The notes below the pieces were generated by a model. It was not told the origin of the DNA. It saw nothing but the letters and a program-made list of their open reading frames with translations, and searched no databases. 64,000 bases of DNA. Origin: Tenodera sinensis. Its lineage: Eukaryota; Arthropoda; Insecta; Mantodea; Mantidae. The stretch is taken from positions 145,542,874 to 145,606,873 of the forward strand of contig CM060965.1 of the NCBI GenBank assembly GCA_030765045.1, given 5' to 3'. The position numbers and the translations under genes are program-made. Below are positions 53,346-57,027 of the stretch, piece after piece (positions within the stretch are counted from its first letter, which is position 1; each line of letters begins with the position of its first letter).

Positions 53346-54903
53346 AAACAAACAAACATTAAGATTCAAATTCATTTGTTTCAGGCAATCTGCCCCCCAC
53401 AAAATACAGGTCTGTTACACAGAGACATTATAGTTGAAATTGCGAGTAGCAATAGCTATAGCCACCAAAAACATGTTAGTTATAATATAGCTGCAATACA
53501 TCAGAAGTAGAGAAGAAAAACTTGAGTGCTTACTGAGTAACTAACACTAAATTGAGTTATTCATGGGAACTTTTAACTGCTGTGGTTCTCAGCATTCCAT
53601 TCTATATTGGACATGCAATTGCACAAATTCTTCTGTGTCCAAATTTGTAGTTAGTATGCAATATTCAACACTTTTCGAAATGCCTGCAATGTCTGCTAGC
53701 TGACACACTTTCAGTCGATGGTCATCCAGTACCATTTTGTGGATTTTCTTTATGATTTCTGCCATGGTTACCTCATTAGTCTTGTCAGTCTGTATGACCT
53801 CCTTAAACTCTGCCACCCAATGTTTTACTTGTAAACAAAGGAGCAGACTCCCCCAGAGTAGAACCTAGCTAAGCTTTAATATTAGTTGGACTACAGACCT
53901 TTCAGATGAAAGTATTGTATCACATAATGATAATCAGTTCTATCCACGTTTGCAAATTAACTGAAAGCATTCACTATTGACTGCTGTCAAACAAATTCTA
54001 AACAGATTTTAAACTTCAAATTTAAGTTTTATTAGATTGGTACTTTCTACCATATACTTTCTACAACCGTTATCTATTAGGTTGGGCACTTCTGGGACAG
54101 CCCTCATACATCCATTAGATAAATGAAGAGTGGCTGACTTTGTACAAAGAGATTGGCATAACATGATGAAATTAGCTCACGTCACACTATAAACATTAAA
54201 AATGAGATGAAATTTCTTAACGTTCATAAAAAAAATTAACTCATATTACAAGATTACAACATCCTTGTAATACATATAGAGCAGGTGTTTTTTATATTTG
54301 AATAGTTGGAAATCTTATGATCTGATATCACAACCTAGAGTTCTGGGTTTCAATTCCCAGCTGATGTAGAGGAATTTTTCTTTAGTTAAAGTCTTTTACT
54401 ACTCTCCAGAGAGTTTGGAAACATGCAAATGGAAGCAAATGTGTGTGTGTTTAATGTTATAAAGGTTAAAAACCCAATGTTAAAGAAGCCACATTCAAGT
54501 TGTATCTGAAGTAAAAGGCCCCAATTTGATTATAGAAAATAAAGGGGGCTATACAAATGAAAAAAAGAAAGTTCTATGTAATATGAGATGTCAAGTACAG
54601 TCTTGTATTGCATAACAAATATCTTCCTTGTCATACTGTAATCAGTGGTACTAATAGGTTTAATCTAAGCACAGTATCCATATGTAGTAAGGAGGAACAA
54701 AGTAACACAGTTATAAATAGTTTTGAGCTTCTTAAATATAAAAGCTATTATTGTTATTGGTAATTAGGAAACAGTATGAAAGAACTTCAATTCTTTTACA
54801 GAAACGAAAAAAAGCAGTGAAGGAGCAGCAAGCAGAGAAACGCAAGATTAAGGTGAAGAAGCATATAAAGAAAAGAAAGGAAAAATTGCTGAAGAAGAAA
54901 TAA
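8480..54903 (+). CDS. RIOK1: RIO1 atypical serine kinase/ATPase, complete gene in ten exons
   Basis: RIOK1 is a cytoplasmic atypical kinase/ATPase that joins late pre-40S particles and promotes final 18S rRNA maturation and release of assembly factors (family knowledge). Joining 8480-8520, 13779-13960, 15920-16136, 27959-28207, 32447-32633, 36951-37069, 37238-37341, 38734-38945, 49422-49667 and 54802-54903 gives 1659 nt, 552 codons plus stop, close to the human length of about 568. Every junction is GT/AG and all phases match. Visible are an acidic N-terminus with GQFSD (residues 6-10), the nucleotide loop STGKEANVY (188-196), the ATP-anchoring lysine in AIKIYK (K209), the catalytic HADLSEFN (D325), the metal-binding IDVSQ (D342) and a Lys/Arg-rich C-tail. 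These key residues sit one position later than in the human protein. The gene spans 46.4 kb, over 96% of it intron filled with transposons. No lesion was seen in the coding sequence. Confidence 0.96.
8521..9554. other. RIOK1 intron 1, proximal part
   Basis: Mostly AT-rich unique-looking sequence. A tRNA B-box-like GGGTTCGAATC occurs at about 8826-8836, hinting at an old SINE near 8790-8960. No coding motif was seen. Confidence 0.4.
9555..10085. repeat. Diverged direct repeat flanking a SINE
   Basis: A segment of about 128 bp at 9555-9682 (TTATTTCAAGCACATA..., ATTACATATATAAATAT..., GTGTATTACTGCAAGTTGTG) recurs in diverged form at 9955-10083. Between them, 9694-9890 is a tRNA-like SINE (GGTGGCTTGGTTGGTTAGG with a later GGTAAAATCC). 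Confidence 0.55.
10086..10915. other. Unassigned intronic sequence
   Basis: AT-rich; only short random open frames. No repeat or RNA gene recognised. Confidence 0.4.
11305..11911 (+). mobile_element. LINE-B-related retroposon inserted into RepA
   Basis: The block 11363-11815 matches 45968-46505 (inverted there), including GGTCTCCGTCTAGGGG and AGGTACCCAAGCTGAGCAGA. It ends in a LINE-B-like 3' terminus (TTAATGACTTCATTGTCAGA ... AACAACAAC) comparable to the terminus at 20280-20352. The flanks TTTTTTGTAT and TTGTTTGTAT are an approximate 10-bp target duplication. It may be a SINE that borrowed the LINE-B tail or a LINE-B 5'-truncated copy. The first 58 nt hold the candidate microexon. Confidence 0.65.
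11317..11334 (+). other. RIOK1: Candidate 18-nt RIOK1 microexon (optional)
   Basis: A pyrimidine-rich tract and TTGCAG precede 18 nt (start GAGCTT, end GAAAG), followed by the consensus donor GTGAGT. Eighteen bases keep the frame. After exon 1 it would add SFAAES between the acidic N-terminus and the 13779 exon, giving 558 residues. However, it sits inside a sequence block (11305-11911) inserted into a copy of repeat RepA, so it would be a transposon-derived cassette exon or a chance splice pair. Only transcripts can decide. Confidence 0.35.
12389..12932. other. Unassigned intronic sequence
   Basis: No motif, RNA gene or repeat recognised. Confidence 0.4.
12933..13706. repeat. Inverted repeat, arms about 50 bp
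   Basis: The left arm 12933-12982 (ACGTTTACTACAAAACTTGG, then GCATGG) is repeated inverted at 13657-13706 (CCAAGTTTTGTAGTAAACGT) with roughly 44 of 50 positions matching. The 675 bp between arms shows no transposase. The right arm ends about 70 bp before the 13779 exon of RIOK1. It could be a terminal-inverted-repeat MITE. Confidence 0.55.
13779..13960 (+). CDS. RIOK1: RIOK1 exon (acidic N-terminal region)
   Basis: The exon follows TTTATTACAG and ends at G/GTAATT. It encodes residues 14-75, including KLACGFDEL and an acidic run GYDSDDDLEDDYE that corresponds to the Asp/Glu-rich segment ahead of the kinase domain in other RIO1 proteins. Phase at entry (one base) and exit (one base) matches exon 1 and the 15920 exon. 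The region is disordered and poorly conserved, so homology is weaker here than in later exons; splice phase is the main support. Confidence 0.85.
13961..14591. other. Unassigned intronic sequence
   Basis: Contains a TG-rich tract just after the exon donor (13965-14040) and a T-run near 14378. No gene seen. Confidence 0.4.
14592..14699. repeat. Foldback with about 48-nt arms
   Basis: GTTACTTCTTTCTTTGTTTC (left) pairs with GAAACCAAGAAAGAAGTAAT (right), and GGCTTGTTGGCTCTTTT pairs with AAAAAGCTAACAAG. The loop is about 8 nt. Transcribed as part of the RIOK1 intron it would form a strong hairpin. Confidence 0.65.
14700..15919. other. Unassigned intronic sequence
   Basis: AT-rich, no recognisable repeat family or coding motif. 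A T-rich polypyrimidine tract precedes the exon at 15920. Confidence 0.4.
15920..16136 (+). CDS. RIOK1: RIOK1 exon (linker before winged-helix part)
   Basis: The acceptor is TTTTTTTTAG and the donor AG/GTAAGC. It encodes residues 75-147. The segment KLFKRYINKINVEKYEG followed by ERNRKLEAER aligns with the RIO1 segment of the form KFENKINLDKL...KEADMYR just before the RIO domain. Entry needs two bases and exit leaves AG, completed as Arg by the first base of the 27959 exon. The following intron is about 11.8 kb and carries hAT, piggyBac, LINE, Tc1 and mariner-like relics. Confidence 0.93.
16654..17371. repeat. Insertion bounded by 30-bp direct repeats inside the hAT relic
   Basis: GAATTTCAAAATTTCTTAAT...AAATCTCAATTC at 16654-16685 recurs almost unchanged at about 17340-17371. 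The enclosed 650 bp includes a GTTAGGGAAGCGATCCCTAA palindrome at about 17075. The repeat is too long for a normal target duplication, so a duplication or a recombined pair of hAT copies is possible. Confidence 0.5.
17942..18968 (-). mobile_element. piggyBac deletion derivative with TTAA target duplication
   Basis: TTAA at 17938-17941 and 18969-18972 flanks terminal inverted repeats: left CCTCTTCAGCGATATGG; right, read on the minus strand, CCTCTTGAGCGATGGCC. TTAA duplication with CC-starting termini is the hallmark of piggyBac. Inside, minus-strand sequence (18140-18440, with shifts) encodes the transposase C-terminus: a DFKENI...LKGYHQ segment and a Cys-rich end comparable to the piggyBac pattern CxxC...VPLCVxPCF. 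The N-terminal catalytic part is absent. At 1027 bp it is non-autonomous. It interrupts the hAT relic, so it is younger. Confidence 0.88.
19541..20147. other. Unassigned intronic sequence
   Basis: No coding motif or repeat was recognised apart from AT-rich stretches. Confidence 0.4.
20161..20352 (+). mobile_element. Severely 5'-truncated LINE-B insertion with 13-bp target duplication
   Basis: 192 bp encode the last 50-odd residues of the LINE-B ORF2 (GISASPICVLCNDPAEMNEEH then WKARMLMASLPDARH, stop TAG) followed by (AAC)n. Perfect 13-bp direct repeats ATCTTTTTAATGT sit at 20148-20160 and 20353-20365. This is a textbook target-primed reverse transcription product and fixes the 3' end of the family. 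Confidence 0.92.
21210..21700 (+). pseudogene. hAT transposase fragment of the DUF4371 / ZMYM-like type
   Basis: The plus frame reads AFHGHNENEGALN, then NYIEYLNELAIYD, then FPDVQNDLISNVSAVMTYGI, and DAFFVCLILDETPDI..EQL. This matches the DUF4371 block of hAT proteins (pattern GHxxxxxSxNxGNFxE...QNELI...FSVILDETTDI, where the ILDET aspartate is catalytic). Stops at both ends and no C-terminal half mean it is a remnant, distinct from the 16250-19540 element. Confidence 0.65.
21847..23353 (-). pseudogene. Tc1-like transposase, interrupted by a MITE
   Basis: On the minus strand an ATG at 23353 opens MTSQVEISIEK and an HTH-like ALRQAGLSICQIAKQCSVS, then after a stop GCVTARKLLLRPIDKKKRLEWARKH, WTKVLFTDELKFEIFG (first catalytic Asp), FTLQQDNDPKHLS (second Asp) and a mutated PIEMVWDEVDR (catalytic Glu), ending at 21847. 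The DDE spacing and motifs are those of Tc1. Several stops and a 468-bp insertion (22210-22677) inactivate it. A possible terminal repeat (TAGTTTCAATACACCCTGG) lies at 21746-21764. Confidence 0.88.
22210..22677. mobile_element. TA-flanked MITE with long terminal inverted repeats
   Basis: The left end TAGGTTGCGCGTTACTTCTT matches the inverted right end TAGGTTGCGCGTTCGTTCTT, and both continue GACGAATG (26 of 28 positions). TA dinucleotides flank both ends (22208-22209, 22678-22679). At 468 bp without coding content it is a mariner-type MITE. The surrounding Tc1 frame resumes on either side, which proves insertion. Confidence 0.85.
23400..26189. other. RIOK1 intron, no assigned element
   Basis: About 2.8 kb without recognised coding motifs. 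A TATATAAGG box at 24352-24360 followed by a GC-richer segment to about 24470 could be LTR or promoter-like, but no second copy exists in the window. 25580-25815 holds a 77-codon frame with no recognisable homology. Confidence 0.35.
26190..27195 (-). pseudogene. Mariner-like (Tc1/mariner superfamily) transposase remnant
   Basis: The minus strand from about 27190 gives MAQHMFSTAQSIYDSYV, KVPGHKTIHELNNKFQDTGN, a QQVSISYGSVQRAAKLLKL DNA-binding region, then PLFQQDSAKL (second catalytic Asp) and a DLTPCDFYLWGNLKHKVY motif at 26330-26380. The order matches insect mariner-related transposases that use a final Asp in TPCDF. Numerous stops are present. Confidence 0.8.
27196..27958. other. RIOK1 intron end, unassigned
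   Basis: No repeat or RNA gene recognised; ends with the acceptor of the 27959 exon. Confidence 0.4.
27959..28207 (+). CDS. RIOK1: RIOK1 exon with nucleotide-binding loop
   Basis: The acceptor is ATTTTTCAG and the donor AG/GTAAGT. It encodes residues 147-230: the signature MDPRTRMILFKLLNRGIITE, the loop STGKEANVY (188-196), AIKIYK with the ATP-anchoring K209, and TSILVFKDRDKYVSGEFR. This is the most conserved part of RIO1 and is diagnostic of RIO1 rather than RIO2 or RIO3. No substitution at a catalytic position is seen. Confidence 0.97.
28328..30412 (+). mobile_element. Mariner transposon relic, split by RepA
   Basis: The terminal inverted repeats are GAGCTGTCCCAGAAA near 28330 and, on the minus strand, GAGCTGTCCGAGAG near 30410. 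The transposase starts near 29433 and reads EIVKKIHKMVLDDHRLKVCK, DIAGISKGAVHHML (HTH), KVMASVLWYTCGIICI, TLFHQDSAP (second Asp), YSPDLVP and, after a shift, DYFLFLNLKKWLGG (mariner D,D34D arrangement). It carries stops. RepA (28576-29427) separates the 5' terminal region from the frame. A second fragment of this family is at 53589-54110 (-), where TTTGTTTACA continues directly into the frame. Confidence 0.85.
28576..29427 (+). mobile_element. RepA copy 2, inserted into the mariner
   Basis: A full copy with left end CTGATGTGTTGTACTCACAT, a (CA)n run at about 29269-29306 and right end ACTTTACATAGTAGAGAAAG. Its position between mariner 5' sequence and the mariner frame shows it is a discrete mobile unit of about 850 bp. 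Confidence 0.8.
30413..31439. other. Unassigned intronic sequence
   Basis: No recognisable gene. A GC-richer patch lies at about 30900-31080. Confidence 0.35.
31440..31685 (-). mobile_element. Dimeric tRNA-derived SINE (family S3)
   Basis: The minus strand reads two tRNA-like units in tandem. The first is CCCCGTAGCGCAGTTGGTAG with CTCGGGTTCAATTCCCAGC, complete A and B boxes. The second is GCTGTAGCTGAGTGGTTAGA followed by a variant B region. It could be mistaken for a tRNA gene, but no acceptor-stem pairing or isolated cloverleaf is evident. Confidence 0.65.
31846..32340 (+). mobile_element. Tandem pair of tRNA-derived SINEs (family S4)
   Basis: Two head units (31870-31940 and 32205-32275) have A-box-like TAGYTTAATGGTTAGAGCA and B-box GGTTCAAATCCCAGC, followed by TTGAATTTTTCAG and a tail GTTGGCATAAATAAATAATA. 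They are separated by a conserved spacer (TTTATTTAATCCCAGGACAT). The same head-spacer-head layout recurs at 52340-52905 and 56150-56560. Single heads are at 34895-35065 and 35325-35495, and an inverted fragment at 61660-61780. Confidence 0.75.
32447..32633 (+). CDS. RIOK1: RIOK1 exon (N-lobe to hinge)
   Basis: The exon follows CATGCAG and ends AAG/GTAAGA, phase 0 at exit. It encodes residues 230-292: FRHGYCRHNPRKMVRTWAEK, EMRNLVRM, the motif PVPEPFLLRSHVLLMGFIG (hinge region) and DGWPAPKLK. All match the RIO1 family. A SINE (tRNA-like, 32195-32335) ends only about 110 bp upstream of the acceptor. Confidence 0.96.
33371..34263 (-). mobile_element. RepA copy 3, inverted
   Basis: It starts with ACTTTCTCTACTATGTGTAG, contains a TG-rich microsatellite at 33500-33555 and ends with TGAGTGCAACACATCAGA, the inverted left end. 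It is an almost full-length copy in the intron between the 32447 and 36951 exons. Confidence 0.8.
34843..35705. repeat. Nearly perfect 430-bp tandem duplication carrying a SINE head
   Basis: Bases 34843-35272 are repeated directly at 35273-35702. I found a single difference (T at 35119, C at 35549). Each unit contains an S4 SINE head (GGTAGCTCAGTGGTCAGCGC ... GGTTCAAATCC). Such identity means a very recent duplication or an assembly artefact. Confidence 0.9.
35825..36070 (+). pseudogene. Possible LINE ORF2 C-terminal fragment
   Basis: A short frame contains MCPICTKAESAEHILFECR, a CxxC...H...C pattern typical of the C-terminus of non-LTR retrotransposon ORF2. No reverse-transcriptase motif is present, so the assignment rests on this pattern alone. 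Confidence 0.4.
36481..36707. repeat. Foldback element, arms about 100 bp
   Basis: The left arm 36481-36585 (AAATAGAAAAATGGGTCGAT... TTTCCTCTATTATCAAC) pairs with the right arm 36605-36707 (GTTGATAATGGAGGAAATTA...). The loop is about 19 nt. The inner sequence (CCTCCATTATCAAC) is shared with the foldback at 39579-39724, so they are one family. Confidence 0.8.
36951..37069 (+). CDS. RIOK1: RIOK1 exon with catalytic loop
   Basis: The acceptor is TATATTCCAG and the donor CT/GTAAGT. It encodes residues 293-332, ending in LVHADLSEFNLL. D325 in HADLSEFN is the catalytic aspartate of RIO kinases and N330 is the paired metal ligand. The exon leaves CT, completed as Leu by the next exon. Confidence 0.97.
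37238..37341 (+). CDS. RIOK1: RIOK1 exon with metal-binding loop
   Basis: The exon follows ATTATAG and ends at G/GTACAC. It encodes residues 332-367: YQDGKLIVIDVSQSVEHDHP then HALEFLRKDCTNIT. D342 in IDVSQ takes the place of the DFG aspartate of ordinary kinases and in RIO1 also carries the phospho-aspartate intermediate (family knowledge). The intron before it is only 168 bp, the shortest in the gene. Confidence 0.97.
37342..38733. other. RIOK1 intron with two CRE palindromes
   Basis: Mostly unassigned. A GC-richer block at 38000-38400 holds two exact TGACGTCA sites (38061-38068 and 38181-38188) and a CA/CT-rich tract. It might be a solo LTR or an intronic enhancer; no partner LTR was seen. 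Confidence 0.35.
38734..38945 (+). CDS. RIOK1: RIOK1 exon (C-lobe end)
   Basis: The acceptor is TTCTTGCAG and the donor GAG/GTAAGT. It encodes residues 367-437: DFFRRKKVATMTVRELFDFI, TDPTIRESNMDEYLDKI and EEVFKNSYIPRRLTE, matching the C-terminal RIO helices (family form DFF...VMTVRELFEFVTDP, then DEEVFKRAYIPRTL). It exits in phase 0. Confidence 0.96.
39001..39190 (-). mobile_element. RepA right-end fragment, inverted
   Basis: CTTTCTCTAATATGTATAGT, running through the usual right-end body to a (TG)n tract. It stops at the microsatellite. The next RepA copy (39235-40150) is in the opposite orientation and lacks its own right end. Confidence 0.7.
39235..40150 (+). mobile_element. RepA copy 4, interrupted by a foldback
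   Basis: It begins CTGAAGTGTTGCACTCACAT and continues to CTGTCCACAGACTGACACAC, where it merges into a large CA-rich tract. The segment 39520-39749 is an insertion flanked by AACAAGGAATATCT at both sides. Confidence 0.8.
39520..39749. mobile_element. Foldback transposon with 68-bp stem and 14-bp target duplication
   Basis: Arms 39579-39646 and 39657-39724 are inverted repeats with about two mismatches and a 10-nt loop. They include CCGGGACGCATTTCGAAGG and CCTCCATTAT. The duplication AACAAGGAATATCT flanks the insertion in RepA. There is no coding content. A related foldback is at 36481-36707. Confidence 0.85.
40150..40410. repeat. CA-rich minisatellite (CACAC-CA variants)
   Basis: About 240 bp of ACCACACACC-type units, imperfect, probably expanded from the RepA-internal CA microsatellite. 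It generates Val/Cys-rich open frames on the minus strand that are not genes. Confidence 0.9.
40411..42675. other. RIOK1 intron, unassigned
   Basis: No transposase, RNA gene or repeated block recognised over 2.2 kb. A run of 17 G residues lies at 42517-42533 and a shorter G-run near 42330. Confidence 0.4.
42676..43160 (-). mobile_element. Two overlapping RepA right ends (partial, inverted)
   Basis: RepA right-end sequence starts at about 42676 (CTTTCTTACTACATATAGTA) and again at about 42785 (CTTTCTCCACCATGTAGGTA), then continues through the RepA body to about 43160. The first end is nested against the second. Confidence 0.65.
43200..44580 (-). pseudogene. Mariner transposase remnant with internal deletion and insertion
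   Basis: The minus strand from about 44568 reads MKLIEMELPLASP, CFAMCFVCKKTAPVDIRSQL, YEVYEEQYMSIQHVHKWCRE (N-terminal HTH), then is broken by foreign DNA (about 43860-44370), resumes with CEMIPDVSKTYIHKILANHL and GVHFHQDNARPH (second catalytic Asp) and ends with KKYLHGTRFRTREELKETV and NSNYVEK. The segment between the HTH and the catalytic core is deleted. Confidence 0.8.
44290..45200. repeat. Repeat with an 80-bp motif present twice
   Basis: GTCAGTCATTCATCATCCTG (44289) recurs as GTCAGCCATTCGTCATCCTG (45104). Both are followed by ATGATGGGAGAGATGCAC-like sequence and GCTCGAAGCC-like ends. GAGTTTTGAAAAAA-type blocks also recur at 43975, 44585 and 44780. It looks like one complex interspersed repeat; the class is unclear. 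Confidence 0.5.
45234..45904 (+). mobile_element. Internally deleted pogo/Tigger-type element with TA duplication
   Basis: The ends CCGTATTTTATCGTATAAGG and, inverted, CCATATTTTATTGCATAATT form terminal inverted repeats flanked by TA (45232-45233, 45905-45906). Inside, 45540-45690 encodes EEFFKKTGISCAINSCDNML and then an acidic, Ser-rich tail, matching the C-terminal end of pogo/Tigger transposases (pattern SFKKCGISNALDGTEDDLLW). The catalytic core is missing. Total 671 bp. Confidence 0.75.
45968..46505 (-). mobile_element. LINE-B-related retroposon, inverted copy
   Basis: On the minus strand it matches 11363-11910: GGTCTCCGTCTAGGGGATAG at its 5' side and GTCAGAAATCCAGCATTAGC at its 3' end, ending in AACAAC. 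It lies directly upstream of a DDE transposase fragment. Confidence 0.75.
46508..47100 (+). pseudogene. DDE_3-type (Tc1/mariner superfamily) transposase, C-terminal half
   Basis: The frame reads NIVYLDETYINACHTISSCW (first Asp), GKGPRLVTAHAGGE, YHDDMNTVNFTKWLE, VVVMDN (second Asp), then after one frameshift near 46840 TLKTDVMQWLRDNNV, HEVLRLPPYHTDLNPIELLW (Glu) and GEIKGEA. All three catalytic acidic residues remain. The N-terminal DNA-binding region is absent, replaced by the LINE-B copy. Related fragments are at 266-379 and 60317-60955. Confidence 0.85.
47161..48330. other. Unassigned intronic sequence
   Basis: AT-rich, with no recognised coding motif. Confidence 0.4.
48331..49211 (-). mobile_element. 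Mariner-related element with terminal inverted repeats
   Basis: The left end CAGGCTGTCCCAGAAAACAC and ACTGACAATGCTTAATATGT match the inverted right end (TATCCCAAGAAAACATTGAC, AACGCTTAGTATGTTGT), spanning 881 bp with TA-rich flanks. The minus strand at 48520-48780 encodes the transposase C-terminus MKSMVYGTPVTSAEDLFARV and CRYRLPNKVGNTQFEAHL. The catalytic core is mostly lost. Confidence 0.8.
49225..49322. repeat. (TTTA)n/(TA)n simple repeat
   Basis: Imperfect TTTA/ATTTATTT array of about 95 bp, about 100 bp before the acceptor of the 49422 exon. Confidence 0.85.
49422..49667 (+). CDS. RIOK1: RIOK1 exon (C-terminal acidic and Ser-rich tail)
   Basis: The acceptor is TGCTTTCCAG and the donor AAG/GTTTGT (phase 0 both sides). 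It encodes residues 438-519: VVDVERDIDKAKAG, then LVYKTIAGLKDDLSG, which matches the conserved RIO1 segment LYQTVTGLKKDLSG. A Ser/Asp/Glu-rich low-complexity tail follows (about 470-500) that offers many acidic-kinase phosphorylation sites. The preceding intron is about 10.5 kb. Confidence 0.95.
49989..52201 (-). mobile_element. Near full-length pogo/Tigger transposon with TA duplication
   Basis: Terminal inverted repeats CAGTATTACCCCTCTTTTAC and, inverted, CAGTATTACCCCACTTTTAC are flanked by TA (49987-49988, 52202-52203), giving 2213 bp. The minus strand encodes a CENP-B-type transposase: KRKRKSFSIEEKLKILEKAD (first HTH, from about 51860), FWKRYSVTYGTVCGES (second HTH), the core start NIDETGLFF after a one-base shift near 51365, LPNKALAFKGDK, WMTSDIFQKQLSALD, KILLIDHCLAH (usually DNCPAH), then after another shift VVQHILNAMEAGK and an acidic tail to 50503. 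Few lesions, so a fairly young but dead copy. It lies in the last RIOK1 intron. Confidence 0.9.
52330..52910 (+). mobile_element. S4 SINE cluster: inverted head plus two direct heads
   Basis: An inverted S4 fragment (about 52340-52460) is followed by direct heads at about 52477-52548 and 52802-52872, each with TAGCTTAATGGTTAGAGCA and a B box. The spacer ATTTAATCCCGGGACATAAA lies between the two direct heads, as at 31846-32340. Confidence 0.7.
53069..53344 (+). mobile_element. Decayed S1 SINE and a 48-nt poly-A run
   Basis: 53069-53270 follows the S1 body (compare 63779-64000: CTTAGGGTAAGTTATCC there, TTTAGGGTGAGTTATCC here). It is followed by an uninterrupted A-run at 53297-53344, possibly the SINE tail expanded by slippage. 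Confidence 0.65.
53589..54110 (-). pseudogene. Mariner 5' end fragment
   Basis: The minus strand starts with the terminal sequence GGGCTGTCCCAGAAGTGCCC near 54105 and runs into a frame VTMAEIIKKIHKMVLDDHRL, DIAGISKS, matching the mariner at 28328-30412. It ends abruptly after the HTH, so it is truncated. Confidence 0.75.
54111..54801. other. Unassigned end of last RIOK1 intron
   Basis: No repeat or gene recognised before the terminal exon acceptor. Confidence 0.4.
54802..54903 (+). CDS. RIOK1: RIOK1 terminal exon (basic tail, stop)
   Basis: The exon follows CTTTTACAG and encodes 33 residues plus TAA. Nearly every residue is Lys, Arg, Glu or Gln. The pattern KEQQAEKRKIKVKKHIKKRK matches the conserved basic end of RIO1. 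It is in phase with the previous exon. Confidence 0.94.
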   Translation, partial: KRKKAVKEQQAEKRKIKVKKHIKKRKEKLLKKK

Positions 54904-55330
54904 GTGGATACAATATGTGTACTTAAATGTGATATCACACTTTCTTTCAAAATACTTGAAAGTTATCACACAGATCATAAAGAAAAACATTCCCTTAACT
55001 TTATATAATTTATTCATGGTGCTTATTTTAAAATGAAATAGTTTATTTAGCTATGTGTAGCTAGAAAACAAATGCCCACATACCAACAAACTAGAAATAA
55101 TTGTGTATATTTCCGTTTTCTTAATGAGTGACAAATACACATTGCAAGCTATATTTAAAAATAGTTCAATAATTGGGTAAGAAATTCTGTTAGGTTATTG
55201 TGTCAAATTATTGTAATTGCAAAGTTTAAAGGTTTAGTATTTTTCCTGTTAAGAAAAATTGTAGCTAAAGTGAAAGTTTTGTCATGTGCTACACTAAAAA
55301 CTATGTGAATAAACTGACCAATAATCATCA
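54904..55330 (+). promoter_or_regulatory. RIOK1: RIOK1 3' UTR with polyadenylation signal AATAAA at 55308-55313
   Basis: The first AATAAA after the RIOK1 stop is at 55308-55313, about 405 nt downstream, followed by a T-rich stretch (TTGCTTTCATTT) typical of cleavage context. No recognisable repeat was seen in this stretch, so it is a plausible complete 3' UTR. The exact cleavage site is not determined. Confidence 0.7.
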
Positions 55331-55485
55331 TTGCTTTCATTTCATTCATTGCTTTAAGAATGTTATATGAAGCTTATTTTAGCTTTAATGTATGCAAAAT
55401 CCTATGGATGCTTCAGTTCACATCTATAGAATGAAGTCAAAGCTGCAAGTAAGTAAACTTGAGTGGATTATTAGCTAAACAAAAA

Positions 55486-56000
55486 TTACCTTTTAAGAGT
55501 ACAAAGCAATTGAACTAAAATACAGGGTGATTTATGAAAAACTGATACATTTATTTCTTTTATTGTTTCAAAACGAGTTATGCTAGTGACAACTATTATA
55601 CCTGAAATGCAGAGTAATTGTGGGAGATTATGTTGAAAAGGCCCACCAACCTGCGTAAGGCACAACTGAACACGTTCCATGTTACTGGTCACTTTGAGGA
55701 TTCTGTTGTCATTATCTTGAATCACCTGTGTAATGTTGTGCTTCAGATCGTCCAATGTCTGGGGACTTGAGGCATAAACCCTGTCTTTTAAGTAACCCTA
55801 TAGAAAGAAGTCTGGTGATGTCAAGTCCGGGAGATCTAGGTGGCCACAGGTTTTTGGAAATTATTTGGTTGTCAAAGAAACTTGCAATTGGTGCCATGGA
55901 TTCATTTGGTGTATGGCATCCGAGGTCATCTTGCTGAAAATATCCTTGACTAAGCTCTACATCGTCTAGTTGCTCAGAAACTCCATGAAAATCCATCGGT
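55486..56000 (-). pseudogene. Mariner-related transposase fragment
   Basis: The minus strand reads GYFQQDDLGCHTPNESM (second Asp), IISKNLWPPRSPGLD (usually SRGLWPPRSPDLTP) and, after shifts, LKHNITQVIQ and SNMERVQLCLTQVGG near the C-terminus. A possible terminal repeat ACAGGGTGATTTATGAAAAA lies at 55523. The other end is replaced by an S4 SINE tail at about 56140. Confidence 0.75.
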
Positions 56001-56139
56001 ACTCTGCAATGTTCACATTGTTTTCAAAAACATTGGTCCCACTATTCTTGGTGTGGATAGTGTGCAGCAAACTCCGATTTTAACTGGGTGCCTAGGTGGT
56101 ATGCCCTTTGAGTAGCAGTAATTGAATTTGTAATCCAGT

Positions 56140-56560
56140 TTGAGAGGTAGAATTTTTCAGTTCCAATTCTCTCTCTCAAATATTGCTCACATACGGCTTG
56201 TGTGTTTAATAATACCATCAGTAAGTTTGTTGGCATAAATAAATAATAATTACCATCTGAAGGTTATTTAATCCCTGGACATAAAGTACTTACGACAGTA
56301 AGTCACCAGTCTGATGTGAGACTGCCTTTGTGGTTTACTGGGAAAAATACGCATTAGTCGGAGAATCCAATGTCATTCTGGCAGGTTATCACAGTAGCTT
56401 AATGGTTAGAGCACCTACCTGGTAAGCGGAGGGTCTGAGGTTCAAATCCCAGCTGTGGCATTGAATTTTTAAGTTCCAGTTCTACCTCTCAAACATTGCC
56501 CACACACGGCTTGTGTGTTTAAAAACATCAACAGTAAGTTTGTTAGCATAAATAAATAAT
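56140..56560 (+). mobile_element. S4 SINE tail plus complete head
   Basis: The tail of a first unit (to GGCATAAATAAATAATAATT) is followed by the spacer and a head at 56393-56462 (TAGCTTAATGGTTAGAGCAC, GGTTCAAATCC) and another tail. This is the third instance of the head-spacer-head layout. Confidence 0.7.
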
Positions 56561-56807
56561 AGTTTTTGGTATTTTCACATGACGTCCACTTTAAGTAATG
56601 GTAGTAGCCTTTTCAGTCACTTCATTGTTCCCAGATGCTGTAGTTCTGTCTGGTGATAGTTCTAAAGCATGTAGAACAAATTCTTGGGAACATGTCTTAG
56701 GCACCTCAAAAGGGTATAGTTGTTGGAATGGTGTAATTTTCTCCGCATTAGCTGTCTTGATTTTGGCTATGCTTGCATGATCATCTCTAACCCTAACCTA
56801 ACCCTGT

Positions 56808-57027
56808 GGCACAACACCCTATCTGGGCCAAGGCCTACCACCCAGCCACTGCATTCCCAAACTCTGCCCACCACATGCACCATGAGTGGGGTGCAGTACT
56901 GGAGGGAGGTACGTGGTCAATGCTCCGTTCCGTCCTGGCCAGTTATGCAGTCTTCACGACCTGGGGCCGTTACTTCTTTACTCAATTAGCTGCTCAATTG
57001 GCCCCTCAGGGACCTTACTCTAGTGAA
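56808..57027 (-). mobile_element. S2 SINE copy, inverted
   Basis: On the minus strand this matches 7604-7806 (GAGGGGCCAATTGAG, CAGTACTGCACCCCACTC, GTGGGCAGAG). A telomere-like CCTAACCTAACCC lies just beside it at about 56791-56805. Confidence 0.75.

Noticed and set aside
53232..53510. Lysine-run protein
   Set aside because: The run is the 48-nt poly-A after a SINE, and there is no support for translation.
56791..56805. Telomere-like CCTAACCTAACCC
   Set aside because: Only two to three units adjoining a SINE; too short for an interstitial telomeric repeat call.
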